Assembly (NCBI GenBank): GCA_036703985.1
Contig: DATNQN010000053.1
Location: 1 to 64,000 of the forward strand
Source: Leptolyngbyaceae cyanobacterium
GTDB taxonomy: Bacteria > Cyanobacteriota > Cyanobacteriia > Cyanobacteriales > Aerosakkonemataceae
Direction: 5' to 3'
Length of the DNA: 64,000 nucleotides
Part shown: positions 27,048 through 37,393 of the stretch, piece after piece
Layout: each line of letters starts with the position of its first letter
Numbering within the stretch: the first letter of the stretch is position 1
Notes under the pieces: generated by a model
Database searches by the model: none
Seen by the model: only the letters and a program-made list of their open reading frames with translations
What the model was told of the DNA's origin: nothing
Position numbers and translations under genes: made by a program

Positions 27048-27297
27048 GCACGATTTAATGATGGGTGATTGGTTACGCAGAAGAGTAAATTCATTAATTA
27101 TCAATTACCCGTAAGTCATCAGCAATCTAACATTCCTAGTTGCCCATATAAATGGAAAATTAAAACTAGTTAAGCTACGAAAAAGATTTTTTTCAATCCT
27201 AAAATACCTGGTAAATATCCGGGTATTTATTTTTTTGTTCTGTATATATTAATTATCCTCAAATCCCTCAAATGTACTGCATTTTAATCTAGTAAAT

Positions 27298-29298
27298 ATG
27301 GTAGTTTCGTTGAATATTTTTTCCGACATTCAAAATCATTGGGCAAAGTTATTTATTGAAGGTTTAGCCCAGAAAGGGATCGTGAGTGGGTTTCCCGATC
27401 GCACTTTTCGACCCAACCAAGGGATGACTCGCGCTGAGTTTGCCGCAATTATAGTAAAGGCTTTTCCAAAACCTTTCAAGCGTCAATATGTCCCTTTCGT
27501 TGATTTAAGCCCTAACTACTGGGCTACGCCTGCTATTAAAAAAGCTTATGAAACTGAATTTTTATCTGGTTATCCCGATCGACGCTTTCGCCCGGAAGAG
27601 AAAATTAACCGGGTGCAAGCGTTAATTTCCATAGTAAGTGGTTTGGGAATTAATGCCACGCCGGATTTAAATCCGGAATTGGCAAAGTTATATGATGATA
27701 ATAATTTTATTCCCAGTTATGCAATAGATAAAATTGCGATCGCTACTGAAGCAGAAATTGTTGTTAATTATCCAAATTTAAAATTACTTAAACCTTTGGA
27801 TGTGGCAACTCGTGGCGATGTAGCGGCTTTTATTTATCAAGCTTTGGTATATCTCAAGCAAGTTCCTGCTATTCAATCTAATTATATAGTTAAAGCGGCA
27901 CCTGTAAAAACCGTGAATGTTAGCCATCGACGGGAGTTTCGCGGTGTATGGGTAACTACTGCTTGGAACTTAGATTGGCCTTCTAAACCAGGGCTGACAG
28001 TGGCACAGCAAAAAGCAGAATTAATTAGTATTCTAGAGCGAATCCAATCATTAAATTTAAATGCGTTAATTTTCCAAGTGCGGGTGGAAGGAGATGCTTT
28101 TTATTCTTCTCAATTAGAACCTTGGAGTGAATGGTTAACGGGAAAACAAGGTAAAGCACCGGAACCATTTTACGACCCGCTTGAATTTGCGATCGCAGAA
28201 AGCCACAAACGCAATATTGAACTTCATGCTTGGTTTAATCCTTATCGTGCCAAAGCATCTTTAAATAGTCCGCCCAGCGTTGCACCTCACATTGCAGTAA
28301 CTCATCCAGAAGTGGTTTATAAATATGGGGCTGACCTTTGGATGGACCCCGGTTCTCCAATTGTTCAGGATTTAACTTATCAGGTGATTCTTGATGTTGT
28401 TCGCCGCTATGATGTGGATGGAATTCAACTGGATGATTATTTTTATCCTTATCCCGTAACAGGCGAAAATTTTCCAGATGAACAAACTTATGCAGCTTAT
28501 TTAACAAATGGCGGAACGCTTTCTTTAGCAGATTGGCGACGAGAAAATGTCAATCAAATGGTGCGCCGTTTAGCCGAAGGAATTCGTGCTGAAAAGCATT
28601 ATGTTAAATTTGGTATTGCGCCGTTTGGTATTTATCGTCCGGGACAACCCGCACAAATTCGAGGATTAGATGCTTACGAATTACTATATGCAGATTCTAA
28701 AAAATGGTTAGAAGAAGGTTGGGTTGATTATTTATGTCCGCAAATTTACTGGCGCATCGATCCCGCAGCACAAAGTTATCCCGTGTTATTGCAATGGTGG
28801 ACGGAAAATAATCCCAAGCGCAAACATATTTATACGGGAAATAAGTTAAGTTCGTTGGATGGAACTAGCTGGACAGTTGAAGAGATTACTAAACAAGTTG
28901 AAATTAGTCGTAATTTAGTAGATGGGCTTTCTTTGGGAAATATTTTTTATAGCATTAGGGATTTGTTAAGTAATCGCCAAGGTATTGCTGATAGTTTGAA
29001 AACTTCAACATATGTTCAACCTGCTTTGATACCTATTATGCAGTGGATAGATGCTACACCACCCCCAATTCCCACGGGAGTGAATTTGAAAAATGGCAAT
29101 CAGTTAATTTGGAATAATACTGCTAATTACGATACTCGTTCTTGGACTCTTTATCAGCAAAATGGTGATAATTGGATGCTGGCAAAAATTTTACCCGTAG
29201 CTACAAATACGGTTGTTCTTACTCCCGGAACTTATGCTTTGTGTGGGGTGGATAGGATGGGTAATGAAAGTGCGGGTGTAGTTGTTACTGTGAAATAA
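27298..29298 (+). CDS. SLH-domain glycoside hydrolase-like protein (GHL10)
   Basis: 666 aa. Three S-layer homology repeats come first (about residues 5-60, 61-125 and 126-185), seen as IQNHWAKLFIEGLAQKGIVSG, FPDRTFRPNQGMTRAEFA and NYWATPAIKKAYE. A GHL10/DUF187 domain follows (about 210-530): REFRGVWVTTAWNLDWPSKPG, LNALIFQVRVEGDAFYSS and the acidic active-site-like DVDGIQLDDYFYPYP. A short C-terminal beta domain (about 580-666) could be fibronectin-like. No signal peptide is visible at this ATG, although SLH proteins are normally exported, so export by another route or an upstream start is possible. It likely acts on cell-wall or exopolysaccharide glycans. Confidence 0.87.
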   Translation: MVVSLNIFSDIQNHWAKLFIEGLAQKGIVSGFPDRTFRPNQGMTRAEFAAIIVKAFPKPFKRQYVPFVDLSPNYWATPAIKKAYETEFLSGYPDRRFRPEEKINRVQALISIVSGLGINATPDLNPELAKLYDDNNFIPSYAIDKIAIATEAEIVVNYPNLKLLKPLDVATRGDVAAFIYQALVYLKQVPAIQSNYIVKAAPVKTVNVSHRREFRGVWVTTAWNLDWPSKPGLTVAQQKAELISILERIQSLNLNALIFQVRVEGDAFYSSQLEPWSEWLTGKQGKAPEPFYDPLEFAIAESHKRNIELHAWFNPYRAKASLNSPPSVAPHIAVTHPEVVYKYGADLWMDPGSPIVQDLTYQVILDVVRRYDVDGIQLDDYFYPYPVTGENFPDEQTYAAYLTNGGTLSLADWRRENVNQMVRRLAEGIRAEKHYVKFGIAPFGIYRPGQPAQIRGLDAYELLYADSKKWLEEGWVDYLCPQIYWRIDPAAQSYPVLLQWWTENNPKRKHIYTGNKLSSLDGTSWTVEEITKQVEISRNLVDGLSLGNIFYSIRDLLSNRQGIADSLKTSTYVQPALIPIMQWIDATPPPIPTGVNLKNGNQLIWNNTANYDTRSWTLYQQNGDNWMLAKILPVATNTVVLTPGTYALCGVDRMGNESAGVVVTVK

Positions 29299-29311
29299 AG
29301 TTGAATTAAGA

Positions 29312-30112
29312 TCAGTCTTCTTTTGGTAAGGCAACTTGTACTCCTGTTTCTGGTGTAACGGTTACTTTACCGCCTAATTTTTGAATACGATCGATCGCAA
29401 GTTGGCGAACGCGATCGTCAACTGCATTTCCCAATACCATCGCCCAAGCCCCTACTTGAGCAGATTTGCTATTGGGGTTTTTAGATAAAAAACCAGCCGT
29501 TCTTTGGGAAAGAGCAGCGACATTTTGACTTTCTCGATCGGGCCTGATACTAGCCCATTTTGCTGCCATTTCAAAAGATTTTTGCGCTGCTTTCGCATTC
29601 CCTAAAAAGAGTAATTCGTCAATCCCCTTATAACGCCAAATATAGTAATATTTACCTATCATTTCTGGTGATAGAAAATTTAATCCTTTTTCCATCAGCG
29701 CAACAGATTTTTCTGGTTTACCAGCGTACATAGTAATACTTGTAGATAGATAAACATAAGATTCAAAAAATCTAGGGTCACGCTCAATGATAATTTCAAA
29801 ATAGTCTGGACTGAGGTCGTATCCGGTGCGATCGCGTACTGGATCGTCACCGAAATATTGAATAAAATTTAACATTACCCAATTGGCTATTAAATTATTA
29901 AAACCAAAAGAAGGTAGATTTTTGATTAATTTTAATCGCTCTTTTTCAACTTCTATATCTTTTTTTAGTTCATCAATGGTGGCATTTTTTGATTTATCTA
30001 ATATTAGATTTAAGTTGGGTAATTGGAGACCTGCAATTGCCAAAAAGCATAAAGATACTACTATTAAAGGTACTAGTAATGAATTAAACTTTAACCAATA
30101 TTTTAACAGCAT
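29312..30112 (-). CDS. Membrane-anchored TPR-like protein, function unknown
   Basis: 266 aa with one N-terminal membrane helix (about residues 12-35). A soluble helical domain follows with TPR-like pairs (YFEIIIERDPRFFESYVYLSTS, AAQKSFEMAAKWAS). I know it only as a conserved cyanobacterial hypothetical. It starts 16 bp after the GT4 gene and is the last gene of a minus-strand run SPINDLY-like, GT4, this protein. A role in assembling or exporting the glycan made upstream is inference from position. Confidence 0.6.
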   Translation of the reverse strand: MLLKYWLKFNSLLVPLIVVSLCFLAIAGLQLPNLNLILDKSKNATIDELKKDIEVEKERLKLIKNLPSFGFNNLIANWVMLNFIQYFGDDPVRDRTGYDLSPDYFEIIIERDPRFFESYVYLSTSITMYAGKPEKSVALMEKGLNFLSPEMIGKYYYIWRYKGIDELLFLGNAKAAQKSFEMAAKWASIRPDRESQNVAALSQRTAGFLSKNPNSKSAQVGAWAMVLGNAVDDRVRQLAIDRIQKLGGKVTVTPETGVQVALPKED

Positions 30113-30128
30113 AAGTACTAACCAAGTA

Positions 30129-31283
30129 TTAATTTAATTGGTCGATTAGTTGGCAAAAAACTGATTCTAATTGCTCTACAGTTCTCACTTGCGAAAACTG
30201 AGACATCGCGCGTTCTTGTCCGCGTCTAGTAACTGCTTCCCATTCCGCCGGAAATCTGGGTAGAGATGATAAAATATCAGCTAAATCCAAAGGATTTTCT
30301 GACTCAAAAATTAAGCCATTTTGACCGTGTTCTACTATTTCCTTAGCGCCTCCAGTAGCGCTAGTGACTAATGTTAACCCTGCTGCCATCGCTTCGATTT
30401 GACTAATCCCAAAAGGCTCTTCAAAACGAGAAGGAAATACTAATACATTGTGCGTCCGGTACAATTTTTTGAGTTCTTGACGAGACAAAACCCCAGGAAG
30501 CTGAATTTTTTCCTGTAATCCTTCTGACTCGATTAACTGATGAAGCGCTTCGACAAACTCTGGTTCAAGAGTACTACCAGCTACGGTAGCAGTAAAATTA
30601 ACTCCCGCAGCATGGAGTAAGGAAAGTGCTTCTACCAGTACATCAGCACCTTTATAGTACATAACCAAGCTAGCGTAGGCAATCCTTAATTGATCGTGAG
30701 GTGGTAATTGGGCTTGATAAAATTCTTCGACTGCTGCACCGGGATAAATTGTTTGAGCGTTTTCTATTGGGTAACCTTGTGCTTGTATTTCGTTTAGCAA
30801 CCAATCACTACAAGTGATGTATTTATGAAGAGATGTTTTGGGAGTCTGCTCTGGAGGATAACCTGGACTAGCATTCATTACATAATGAACGGTAGGGATG
30901 TTGGCTGCTAGTATGATTTCTAAAAGTTCGACCCCTAAAAAGTCGATATTACCAGCTAAACAAACTTGTGGTTGAAAATTTTGTAATTCTTCTTGGAGAT
31001 TTTTTTCGTTTTCTAAATGGATCGCTTCTGCTTTTTCAGGGGGAAACCAAAATGCTCCTCGATCGCCCCAATAACCTCCTAAAGATAAGCAACGTCGAAC
31101 AAAGGGTTCTGTACTGGTAGGTATTTGATCGACAGTATGTTTTTCTGTATTAGTTGTCAGTACTAAAACTGCGTGTCCTCTTTGATGTAGTAGTTTGGCA
31201 AAATCAGCGATCGCGCGTTCGTATCCCCCGATGGCTTGGGGGGGATATAAATTGGTTAAAATTAAAATTCTTAGCTGATGCAA
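30129..31283 (-). CDS. Glycosyltransferase family 4
   Basis: GT-B fold glycosyltransferase, 384 aa. The N-terminal glycine loop is NLYPPQAIGGYERAIADFA. The C-terminal donor domain has the E-x7-E motif, FPSRFEEPFGISQIEAMAAG (about residues 285-304). It starts at TTG, 4 bp after the SPINDLY-like gene, with AAGGG upstream; no ATG is near, and the conserved N-terminus fixes this start. Acceptor and donor sugars cannot be told. It is in one transcript with the SPINDLY-like gene and a small membrane protein. Confidence 0.9.
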   Translation of the reverse strand: MHQLRILILTNLYPPQAIGGYERAIADFAKLLHQRGHAVLVLTTNTEKHTVDQIPTSTEPFVRRCLSLGGYWGDRGAFWFPPEKAEAIHLENEKNLQEELQNFQPQVCLAGNIDFLGVELLEIILAANIPTVHYVMNASPGYPPEQTPKTSLHKYITCSDWLLNEIQAQGYPIENAQTIYPGAAVEEFYQAQLPPHDQLRIAYASLVMYYKGADVLVEALSLLHAAGVNFTATVAGSTLEPEFVEALHQLIESEGLQEKIQLPGVLSRQELKKLYRTHNVLVFPSRFEEPFGISQIEAMAAGLTLVTSATGGAKEIVEHGQNGLIFESENPLDLADILSSLPRFPAEWEAVTRRGQERAMSQFSQVRTVEQLESVFCQLIDQLN

Positions 31284-31287
31284 ATTC

Positions 31288-33513
31288 TTAACCCTTTTCG
31301 CCGCTATCCAAATATTTTAACCACATTTGCTGATAAGCATTTTCCATCTCGCGGGTAAACTGTCTACCGTTCCATAGGGGAGAAGTTTGCTTTTGCGATC
31401 GCAGTTTCCATACTACTTGTTGTCGCAAGTTTACATCTTTCCCCAAACGGACACCCCATTCCACATACTCGTCATCTGTCCAAGCAATGCCTTCTGTTAT
31501 TCCGGCATTCACCATCATAGTGTAGCTGTTACGGCTAGCAAATTGTTCTCCCACTCGCGTCACCAGTGGAATACCCATCCAAAGTGTTTCCAAAGTAGTG
31601 GTAGCACCATTGTAAGGGTAGGTGTCTAATACAACATCTGCAATACTTAAATTGGCGCGATGAACTTCCTCAAAAGGTACATCAGGTAAAAAGCGCAGGC
31701 GATCGCTATTAACTCCTTCTGATTCAGCAATCTCAATAAAAAAGTTTTGAATTGATTCTCGATCTGCCGTACCTTTAATTAAAAAGTAGCTATTCGGTAC
31801 TTCTTTAAGAATTTTCATTTGCAGCTTAACTATTTCTGGATTACGCTTGAAACCCATTTGAGAACTGAAATAGATAACGGCATCATTTCCAATATTCAAG
31901 TCTTCTCGACGTAGAGTTGGTATCCCTACCTCAAAACCATCAACTGCTACGTAAGTTTGGGGTAATCGCCAAATTTTTTCTACGTAATATTCTTCAGCAA
32001 ATTCGGGTAAAACATAGGGATCGGCAATAAAGTAATCGATTGTTGGAATACCGGAAGCATCCCAGCCTAACCAAGTAGCTTGAATCGGAGCAGGTTTAAG
32101 AGCTAATATATTACAGGTAGTATCTAAAGTTAGGCTATCAAGATCTACTAAAATATCCACTTCATCCCGATCGATTTCATCCGCCACCTCTGGCGCTTCT
32201 ATCCCTGATTTATATGCTTTAGAAACTTGGTCAACATACATTTGATGTAAAACATCATTAGTTTGTTTGGCGTTGATAAAGTAACCGTTAATCTCAAAGC
32301 GATCGCGATCGTGATACTTAAACAACCATCTAGCAATCCAGCCAACCGAATGCCTTCTTAAGCAATGAGATAAATATCCTATTTTTAAACGTTTATTATG
32401 AGATTTACTGGAAAAGGGTTTTTTCCGTTTATTCAAGTATTTTTCTATTCTTTCCCTTTCATATTTTTCTATACTAACTTGACAAAATCGTGCTACTTGA
32501 TTATGAATTTCTCGATTATTTGGCAGGCTATCTTGAAAGTATGGTAAATAATAACTGCTGGCATACAATCTGACTGCTGTCGTATAATTTACTGATTGCT
32601 CGTCTTCAATCAATGACTGCAACATTAATTTATAATCTTGCAAAAGCAAATTTGCTTCTGACCAAAATGCACCTGCATTCAAAAGTCCCCGAATAATTAG
32701 GTGAGTAGCGTAAAGTTTGCTTGGCCAGTCTTCTACAATAGAAGAAAATAATTTAGCGATTTCTATTCCTTTAGAATGTTCACCAGCATCTTGATAAAGG
32801 AAAGACATAAATAATAGAATTTCCGGATCTTTAGGAGCCAACCTTAAAGCTAACTCCATAAAGCTCAGAGCCAGAAAATACTTGTGAGCAGAATAGGCAA
32901 TTTCAATTGAAAAATCAAATATTATTTTAATAAAAGGGTATGGGTCATCTAAATAACTTATACAAGCCTCTGCAAATCCCAAAGTAGCAGGATGACTAGG
33001 CGCTTCATTTAAAACACTCTTGAGAACTTGTAATAATAAATTACCATTCAAAAAAATTAGTGTTTCTGACTGAAGAATTTCAATTAATCCTAAAGAAAAA
33101 AGTTCTTCCCCTGTAAAATTATGTAATTTAATAGTAATTTGAATTAAGGATAATAAGTTATTAACATCTGTAGGGTTAATTTCCCGCATATGTTGACGGA
33201 TTAGCCAAGCAACCGAATTATTACCCAGATTTTCTTGCCGTTGTGCTTCTACTTCTAACACCTCCATTAATTGCTGCGTCAATTGAACAATTTCTTCTGG
33301 TTCCCCTGCTTCCATTCCTAATAACCAAGTCATCTGGGCTTCTGCTTCTTGTCCACTCAAAAGCAACATCAATCCCAAAGGCCAGTAGTGGGACTTTACA
33401 CTCGGTTCTGCTTCAATTGCTTGTTCGTATAAACTAGCAGCTTGAGTGTAATTTGCTTGCAGCATATATTGATAAGCTTGCTGCTGCCAATTAGCAGTAT
33501 TTGTAGAATCCAT
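31288..33513 (-). CDS. TPR protein with SPINDLY/OGT-type glycosyltransferase domain (GT41)
   Basis: 741 aa. The N-terminal half (1-360) is helical and TPR-like, starting YMLQANYTQAASLYEQAIEAEP. The C-terminal half (about 370-735) is the O-GlcNAc-transferase-like catalytic domain. It has LKIGYLSHCLRRHSVGWIARW, which contains the family's catalytic-region His, then DILVDLDSLTLDTT, PAPIQATWLGWDASGIPTID, and the donor-binding LDTYPYNGATTTLETLWMGIP. Such proteins glycosylate Ser/Thr of target proteins in plants and some bacteria. It leads the operon with GT4, and the pilin-like gene lies 106 bp upstream on the same strand, so the pilin is a plausible substrate (inference). Confidence 0.9.
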   Translation of the reverse strand: MDSTNTANWQQQAYQYMLQANYTQAASLYEQAIEAEPSVKSHYWPLGLMLLLSGQEAEAQMTWLLGMEAGEPEEIVQLTQQLMEVLEVEAQRQENLGNNSVAWLIRQHMREINPTDVNNLLSLIQITIKLHNFTGEELFSLGLIEILQSETLIFLNGNLLLQVLKSVLNEAPSHPATLGFAEACISYLDDPYPFIKIIFDFSIEIAYSAHKYFLALSFMELALRLAPKDPEILLFMSFLYQDAGEHSKGIEIAKLFSSIVEDWPSKLYATHLIIRGLLNAGAFWSEANLLLQDYKLMLQSLIEDEQSVNYTTAVRLYASSYYLPYFQDSLPNNREIHNQVARFCQVSIEKYERERIEKYLNKRKKPFSSKSHNKRLKIGYLSHCLRRHSVGWIARWLFKYHDRDRFEINGYFINAKQTNDVLHQMYVDQVSKAYKSGIEAPEVADEIDRDEVDILVDLDSLTLDTTCNILALKPAPIQATWLGWDASGIPTIDYFIADPYVLPEFAEEYYVEKIWRLPQTYVAVDGFEVGIPTLRREDLNIGNDAVIYFSSQMGFKRNPEIVKLQMKILKEVPNSYFLIKGTADRESIQNFFIEIAESEGVNSDRLRFLPDVPFEEVHRANLSIADVVLDTYPYNGATTTLETLWMGIPLVTRVGEQFASRNSYTMMVNAGITEGIAWTDDEYVEWGVRLGKDVNLRQQVVWKLRSQKQTSPLWNGRQFTREMENAYQQMWLKYLDSGEKG

Positions 33514-33519
33514 AGTAAT

Positions 33520-33567
33520 TAAAAATAAACATAAAGTGGGTAGTAATCAGTGCATACTACCCACTTT
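33520..33567 (-). terminator. Terminator of the pilin-like gene
   Basis: Perfect 13-bp stem AAAGTGGGTAGTA/TACTACCCACTTT (33533-33545 with 33555-33567), 9-nt loop. On the minus strand it is followed by ATGTTTATTTTTAATT, and it sits 52 nt past the pilin stop. Confidence 0.7.
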
Positions 33568-33619
33568 GCCAAAAAATTCATCTGATTTATGTAAAAACCA
33601 TTCCAGACAGTATAATGTC

Positions 33620-34153
33620 TTAGATAGGTTGCATAGGATCTTGACACTTGACTTCTGTGTTAGATACGCTGGCAGCACTTAAGGCGGTGTCTGGGGTCTT
33701 AGTTTCACATACTACTGCTTGGGAAGTCTTATCTCCACCATCTGGGCCTACCAGAGCTACTGTACCAGCATATTGTTTGATACCAGCAACCAATCTGCTT
33801 GCATAGATAGAAACTTTGTTAGCATCGCCCTCTTTTACTTCATATTTGTAGTTAGTAGTTTGAGTTTTGATCCCAACGCCCAGGTCGTTAAATCTGGCTT
33901 GCTCAGTTATAAACTTGCCTTGTTCTGTAAAGTAAGCTTGTTGACCTTTATTGATCGAACTGACATATTGCTTAGCTTCTGCTTGCTTACCTTTGTTAGC
34001 TTGGTTTAAGAAGGATGGTAGAGCGATCGCAGCCAGAATACCGATAATGATAATAACTACCAACAGTTCAATCAGGGTGAAACCTTGTTCTCCTGTTTGA
34101 GCTTTCTTTTGGTTGAGGTGTAATAAGAATTTAGTTTTGAAAGTAGCGTTCAT
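33620..34153 (-). CDS. Type IV pilin-like protein, G/H family
   Basis: 177 aa with a 24-residue leader ending in Gly24, then the class III signal FTLIELLVVIIIIGILAAIA (mature Phe1, Glu5). It is processed by a prepilin peptidase. The mature domain matches the cyanobacterial pilin-like G/H family (PF16734 by memory): INKGQQAYFTEQGKFI, NDLGVGIKTQTTNYKYEV, GIKQYAGTVAL and two C-terminal cysteines (VVCETKTPD and VKCQDP) that probably form a disulfide. It is likely a minor pilin, or hormogonium-type surface fibre subunit. It lies between a SPINDLY/GT operon and a methyltransferase, all on the minus strand. Confidence 0.92.
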   Translation of the reverse strand: MNATFKTKFLLHLNQKKAQTGEQGFTLIELLVVIIIIGILAAIALPSFLNQANKGKQAEAKQYVSSINKGQQAYFTEQGKFITEQARFNDLGVGIKTQTTNYKYEVKEGDANKVSIYASRLVAGIKQYAGTVALVGPDGGDKTSQAVVCETKTPDTALSAASVSNTEVKCQDPMQPI

Positions 34154-34263
34154 GAGAAGTTTCTCCTTCTGCTCTAGGTGAGTGTTTTCTGCCTTCTATT
34201 TAGAACTTACCCACAACTCGCAACTTTCATATCACCTCTGTCAAAAATTTTTTTTGGTTTTGT

Positions 34264-35592
34264 TCAATCCTTTCTGGAACGCCGCTCCAGAAGCAACATT
34301 TTGAACTGTTCGAGGGTAATTAGCATTGGCTTGATTGCCTCGAAAGCTTGGGCTTCACTAACTGGCTCTAGGGTAACCGGATCGATGGGGCGAACTTGCA
34401 GCCAGCGTTGCACCAGGGATGGCATCGATTGTGGGCCATCGAACAAGGGCAAAATAAGTGCAGCTACCGTACTATCCATTAAAAGTGGGGACTCTTTGAT
34501 AAAGGGCAGGTATTTGGAAATTTCAGGCAATCGAATTTCAGTTATGCAAGTGAGCATTTCTTCTTTGACCTGGGATACACTCAGGCTGGGAGGCAGATGT
34601 ACTATGACTGTTTGCCAATCCTGGTCTGTCCATTCCCTGGTTGGGACAATGGGAGCAGCTACGTTGGGATGACCGCACCAAAAGTCAAGCAAGCGGTAAG
34701 CAGGTTGTAGCAGTTCAAATAAATGTAGCCGCTCTTCTTCAGAGAGTTCTGGTAAAGTCATTCCTAAAGATGCTGGCAAATTATCTGGGTCTTGGAATAG
34801 ATCGAGCAACTCCCACTTGTGCCAATTCACCATGCTGACAAACTCTAAGCCAGCACCTCTGATGGCAGCGAACATTTCTGGGATTGTATAACCGCGATCG
34901 CCTTGGAGTAAATAATTGGCCAAATACCACTCTTCCTTGTCTTCAAGCTCCGGTCTCCAAGTGGTGGTTTTAAGATTTATGTCATTTCTCAATGCCTTCA
35001 TCGTTTCCTTTACCTGGTCTATTTCTAACTGCCCAGGAGTGTCATCCATAAAACCCATCAATTTAAAGAATTTCTGCGCTCTGAAATAGTTGTAGCGTTG
35101 AATGGCACTATGCAGGTTGGCGCGAATCATTCCTTTTGGTTTTAGTACTGCCTTCATACTTTGTAAGCCAGCCGTTATGTCTGGCAACAAGTACAAAGTT
35201 TCATCGCAGTGAATATAGTCAAATTCCATCCCCAGTTTGGTTAGATCGTAAATAGATAAAGCATGGAATTCTACATTTTCAAAACCATGATGCTGCAAGC
35301 GCTGTTGTGCTAGTTTTGTAGATTCTTCCGATAAATCAATGCCAACGATTTTTGCACCGGGATTAGCTACTGCTAAAGCTAGGGATTTGAATCCACTTCC
35401 ACATCCGGCATCTAAAATTACCTTACCCTCAGTGTCTACAACTTCTTGATCTCTCAGGTAATAAGCCATTGTTATGCTGTGGAGAGTCAGATATTTCATG
35501 TCATTTGGGTACTGATCCAAGGGGATTCTTGGATAAGGAGCCGCATCAAATTGTTGGCGAATTTTTTCGATATCAGAGAGTTGTTTTTCCAT
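34264..35592 (-). CDS. Class I SAM-dependent methyltransferase
   Basis: 442 aa. The Rossmann motif I, VILDAGCGSGFKSLALA, is near residue 58, motif Asp in VGIDLSEES, then FDYIHCDETLYLLPD. The methyltransferase domain ends near residue 200. A helical C-terminal region (about 215-440) with the pattern WKWELLDLFQDPDNLP is not recognised, but I recall this combination in multi-copy cyanobacterial proteins near TPR glycosyltransferases. Substrate unknown. It precedes the pilin-like gene by 110 bp on the same strand and may be co-transcribed. Confidence 0.82.
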   Translation of the reverse strand: MEKQLSDIEKIRQQFDAAPYPRIPLDQYPNDMKYLTLHSITMAYYLRDQEVVDTEGKVILDAGCGSGFKSLALAVANPGAKIVGIDLSEESTKLAQQRLQHHGFENVEFHALSIYDLTKLGMEFDYIHCDETLYLLPDITAGLQSMKAVLKPKGMIRANLHSAIQRYNYFRAQKFFKLMGFMDDTPGQLEIDQVKETMKALRNDINLKTTTWRPELEDKEEWYLANYLLQGDRGYTIPEMFAAIRGAGLEFVSMVNWHKWELLDLFQDPDNLPASLGMTLPELSEEERLHLFELLQPAYRLLDFWCGHPNVAAPIVPTREWTDQDWQTVIVHLPPSLSVSQVKEEMLTCITEIRLPEISKYLPFIKESPLLMDSTVAALILPLFDGPQSMPSLVQRWLQVRPIDPVTLEPVSEAQAFEAIKPMLITLEQFKMLLLERRSRKD

Positions 35593-36000
35593 TTAAATTA
35601 CTCACATTTGAAAATGGATTTATTAGTTAGTCGTAAGAGTTATAAAAATTAACTGCTAACTAATAATTGATGAAAATTCTTGATTTTAGATTAACAATAT
35701 TTTTGTTTTAGCCCAAGAATTGCTTCGCGCAATTTTAGTTTTGTGGCTTCATCTAAAATCTCAAATTAATTGGCACTGTCTTAAGTATTCCCCTTTTTAG
35801 CTGCAAATTGCAATCATAGCTTTCTTTTTTGCTAGTGCGGTGCGGCAGAAGTAATCCACCAGTTTTTTCTCGCTATCTTCCCATCTTTTGATCGAAGTGG
35901 TGGGAATTTTCTGTCCAGATGGACTAGCCTTTTGATTCAGCGGTTGGTTAGAAGTTTATGGTATGTTATATTAAACGTAGTCGTTATGAGTTCAACTTTA
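35593..36000. other. Divergent spacer between methyltransferase and NTRC genes
   Basis: About 400 bp. AT-rich with a small hairpin AATTGC/GCAATT around 35718-35734. Promoters of both genes should be here. If the NTRC start is upstream at 35932 or 35986, the spacer is shorter. Confidence 0.45.
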
Positions 36001-37371
36001 ATGGCAAACCCAACAGTAGAGAATTTAGTAATTATTGGCTCAGGGCCAGCGGGCTATACAGCAGCGATCTATGCTGGGCGTGCTAACCTGAAACCCTTTG
36101 TGTTTGAAGGCTTTCAAGCTGGGGGATTGCCCGGTGGACAGCTGATGACGACTACAGAAGTAGAAAATTTTCCCGGCTTTCCGGAAGGAATCATGGGGCC
36201 GGAATTAATGGATCGGATGAAGGCCCAGGCGGAAAGATGGGGCGCTGAGTTGGTGACGGAAGATGTGACGTTTGTTGATTTGAGCCAGCGTCCTTTTATC
36301 GTGCGTTCTGAGGAACGGGAAGTTAGAACTCACAGCATCATTATTGCTACTGGTGCTACGGCGAAAAGGTTAGGCTTGCCTAGCGAACATCAGTATTGGA
36401 GTCGGGGAATTTCTGCTTGTGCGATTTGCGATGGTGCAACTCCGATTTTTCACGGTGCTGAATTAGCGGTTGTGGGTGGTGGTGACTCGGCGGCGGAAGA
36501 ATCGATTTATTTGACTAAGTACGGTTCTCGCGTACATATGTTGGTGCGAGGGGATAAGATGCGTGCTTCTAAAGCGATGCAGGATCGGGTGCTGAGTAAT
36601 CCGAAAATTACGGTTCACTGGAATAGCCAGCCGATGGATGTGGTGGGGGAAGGCGATCGCATGAGCGGTCTCAAAATCTGCGATACTAAGACTGGCGAGG
36701 AAAGCGTGCTGTCGGTGAAAGGACTATTTTACGCCATTGGCCATACTCCCAACACTTCTTTGTTTAAAGGACAATTGGAACTAGATGAGGTAGGTTACGT
36801 TGTTACCAAGCCTGGTTCGGTGGAAACTAGTATAGAAGGTGTGTTTGCGGCTGGAGATGTGCAAGACCACGAGTTTCGACAAGGAATCACGGCGGCGGGA
36901 ACTGGATGTATGGCAGCTATGTTGGCAGAGCGGTGGCTTTCTAGTCAAAATCTGATCCAAGAGTTTCATCAAACGCCCGATGCTGAAAAACCAGATACTC
37001 CAGCAGAAACCAAAAAAACGGAAGATGAGCAAGCTGCTGAGTTTAGCTTAGAAGATACGCACCACTATGGTAGCTATGCACTGCGGAAATTATTTCACGA
37101 AAGCGATCGCTTGCTGATAGTGAAGTACGTCTCGCCTAACTGCGGCCCTTGCCATACTCTCAAGCCTATTTTAAACAAAGTGGTGGATGAGTTTGACGGT
37201 AAAATCCATTTTGTGGAAATCGATATCGAACAAGACCCACAGATTGCTGAAAATGCTGGCGTGACAGGAACTCCGACGATTCAGTTCTTCAAAGATAAGG
37301 ATTTGCTGACCGAACTTAAAGGTATCAAGCCAAAAAGTCAATATCGTCAGCTAATCGAACAATATATTTAA
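36001..37371 (+). CDS. ntrC: NADPH-thioredoxin reductase C (NTRC)
   Basis: Fusion of an NADPH-thioredoxin reductase (about 1-320) with a thioredoxin (about 345-456). It transfers electrons from NADPH to 2-Cys peroxiredoxins and regulatory targets. Visible motifs: FAD-binding [20 protein letters not shown], active-site CAIC ([13 protein letters not shown]), NADPH-binding [12 protein letters not shown]-binding GVFAAGDV, and the thioredoxin active site CGPC. The frame is open to a TTG at 35932; ATG at 36001 ([13 protein letters not shown]) fits the conserved N-terminus, with ATG 35986 as alternative. The name ntrC here means the reductase, not the nitrogen response regulator. A 3' hairpin (37394-37410) follows. 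Confidence 0.94.
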   Translation: MANPTVENLVIIGSGPAGYTAAIYAGRANLKPFVFEGFQAGGLPGGQLMTTTEVENFPGFPEGIMGPELMDRMKAQAERWGAELVTEDVTFVDLSQRPFIVRSEEREVRTHSIIIATGATAKRLGLPSEHQYWSRGISACAICDGATPIFHGAELAVVGGGDSAAEESIYLTKYGSRVHMLVRGDKMRASKAMQDRVLSNPKITVHWNSQPMDVVGEGDRMSGLKICDTKTGEESVLSVKGLFYAIGHTPNTSLFKGQLELDEVGYVVTKPGSVETSIEGVFAAGDVQDHEFRQGITAAGTGCMAAMLAERWLSSQNLIQEFHQTPDAEKPDTPAETKKTEDEQAAEFSLEDTHHYGSYALRKLFHESDRLLIVKYVSPNCGPCHTLKPILNKVVDEFDGKIHFVEIDIEQDPQIAENAGVTGTPTIQFFKDKDLLTELKGIKPKSQYRQLIEQYI

Positions 37372-37393
37372 GGGGCGAATCGGAGTTCAAAGT

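Noticed and set aside
35932-36000. Upstream TTG as start of NTRC with a membrane-like N-terminus
   Set aside because: The conserved NTRC N-terminus begins at about 36001, and the upstream part has no similarity or ribosome site.
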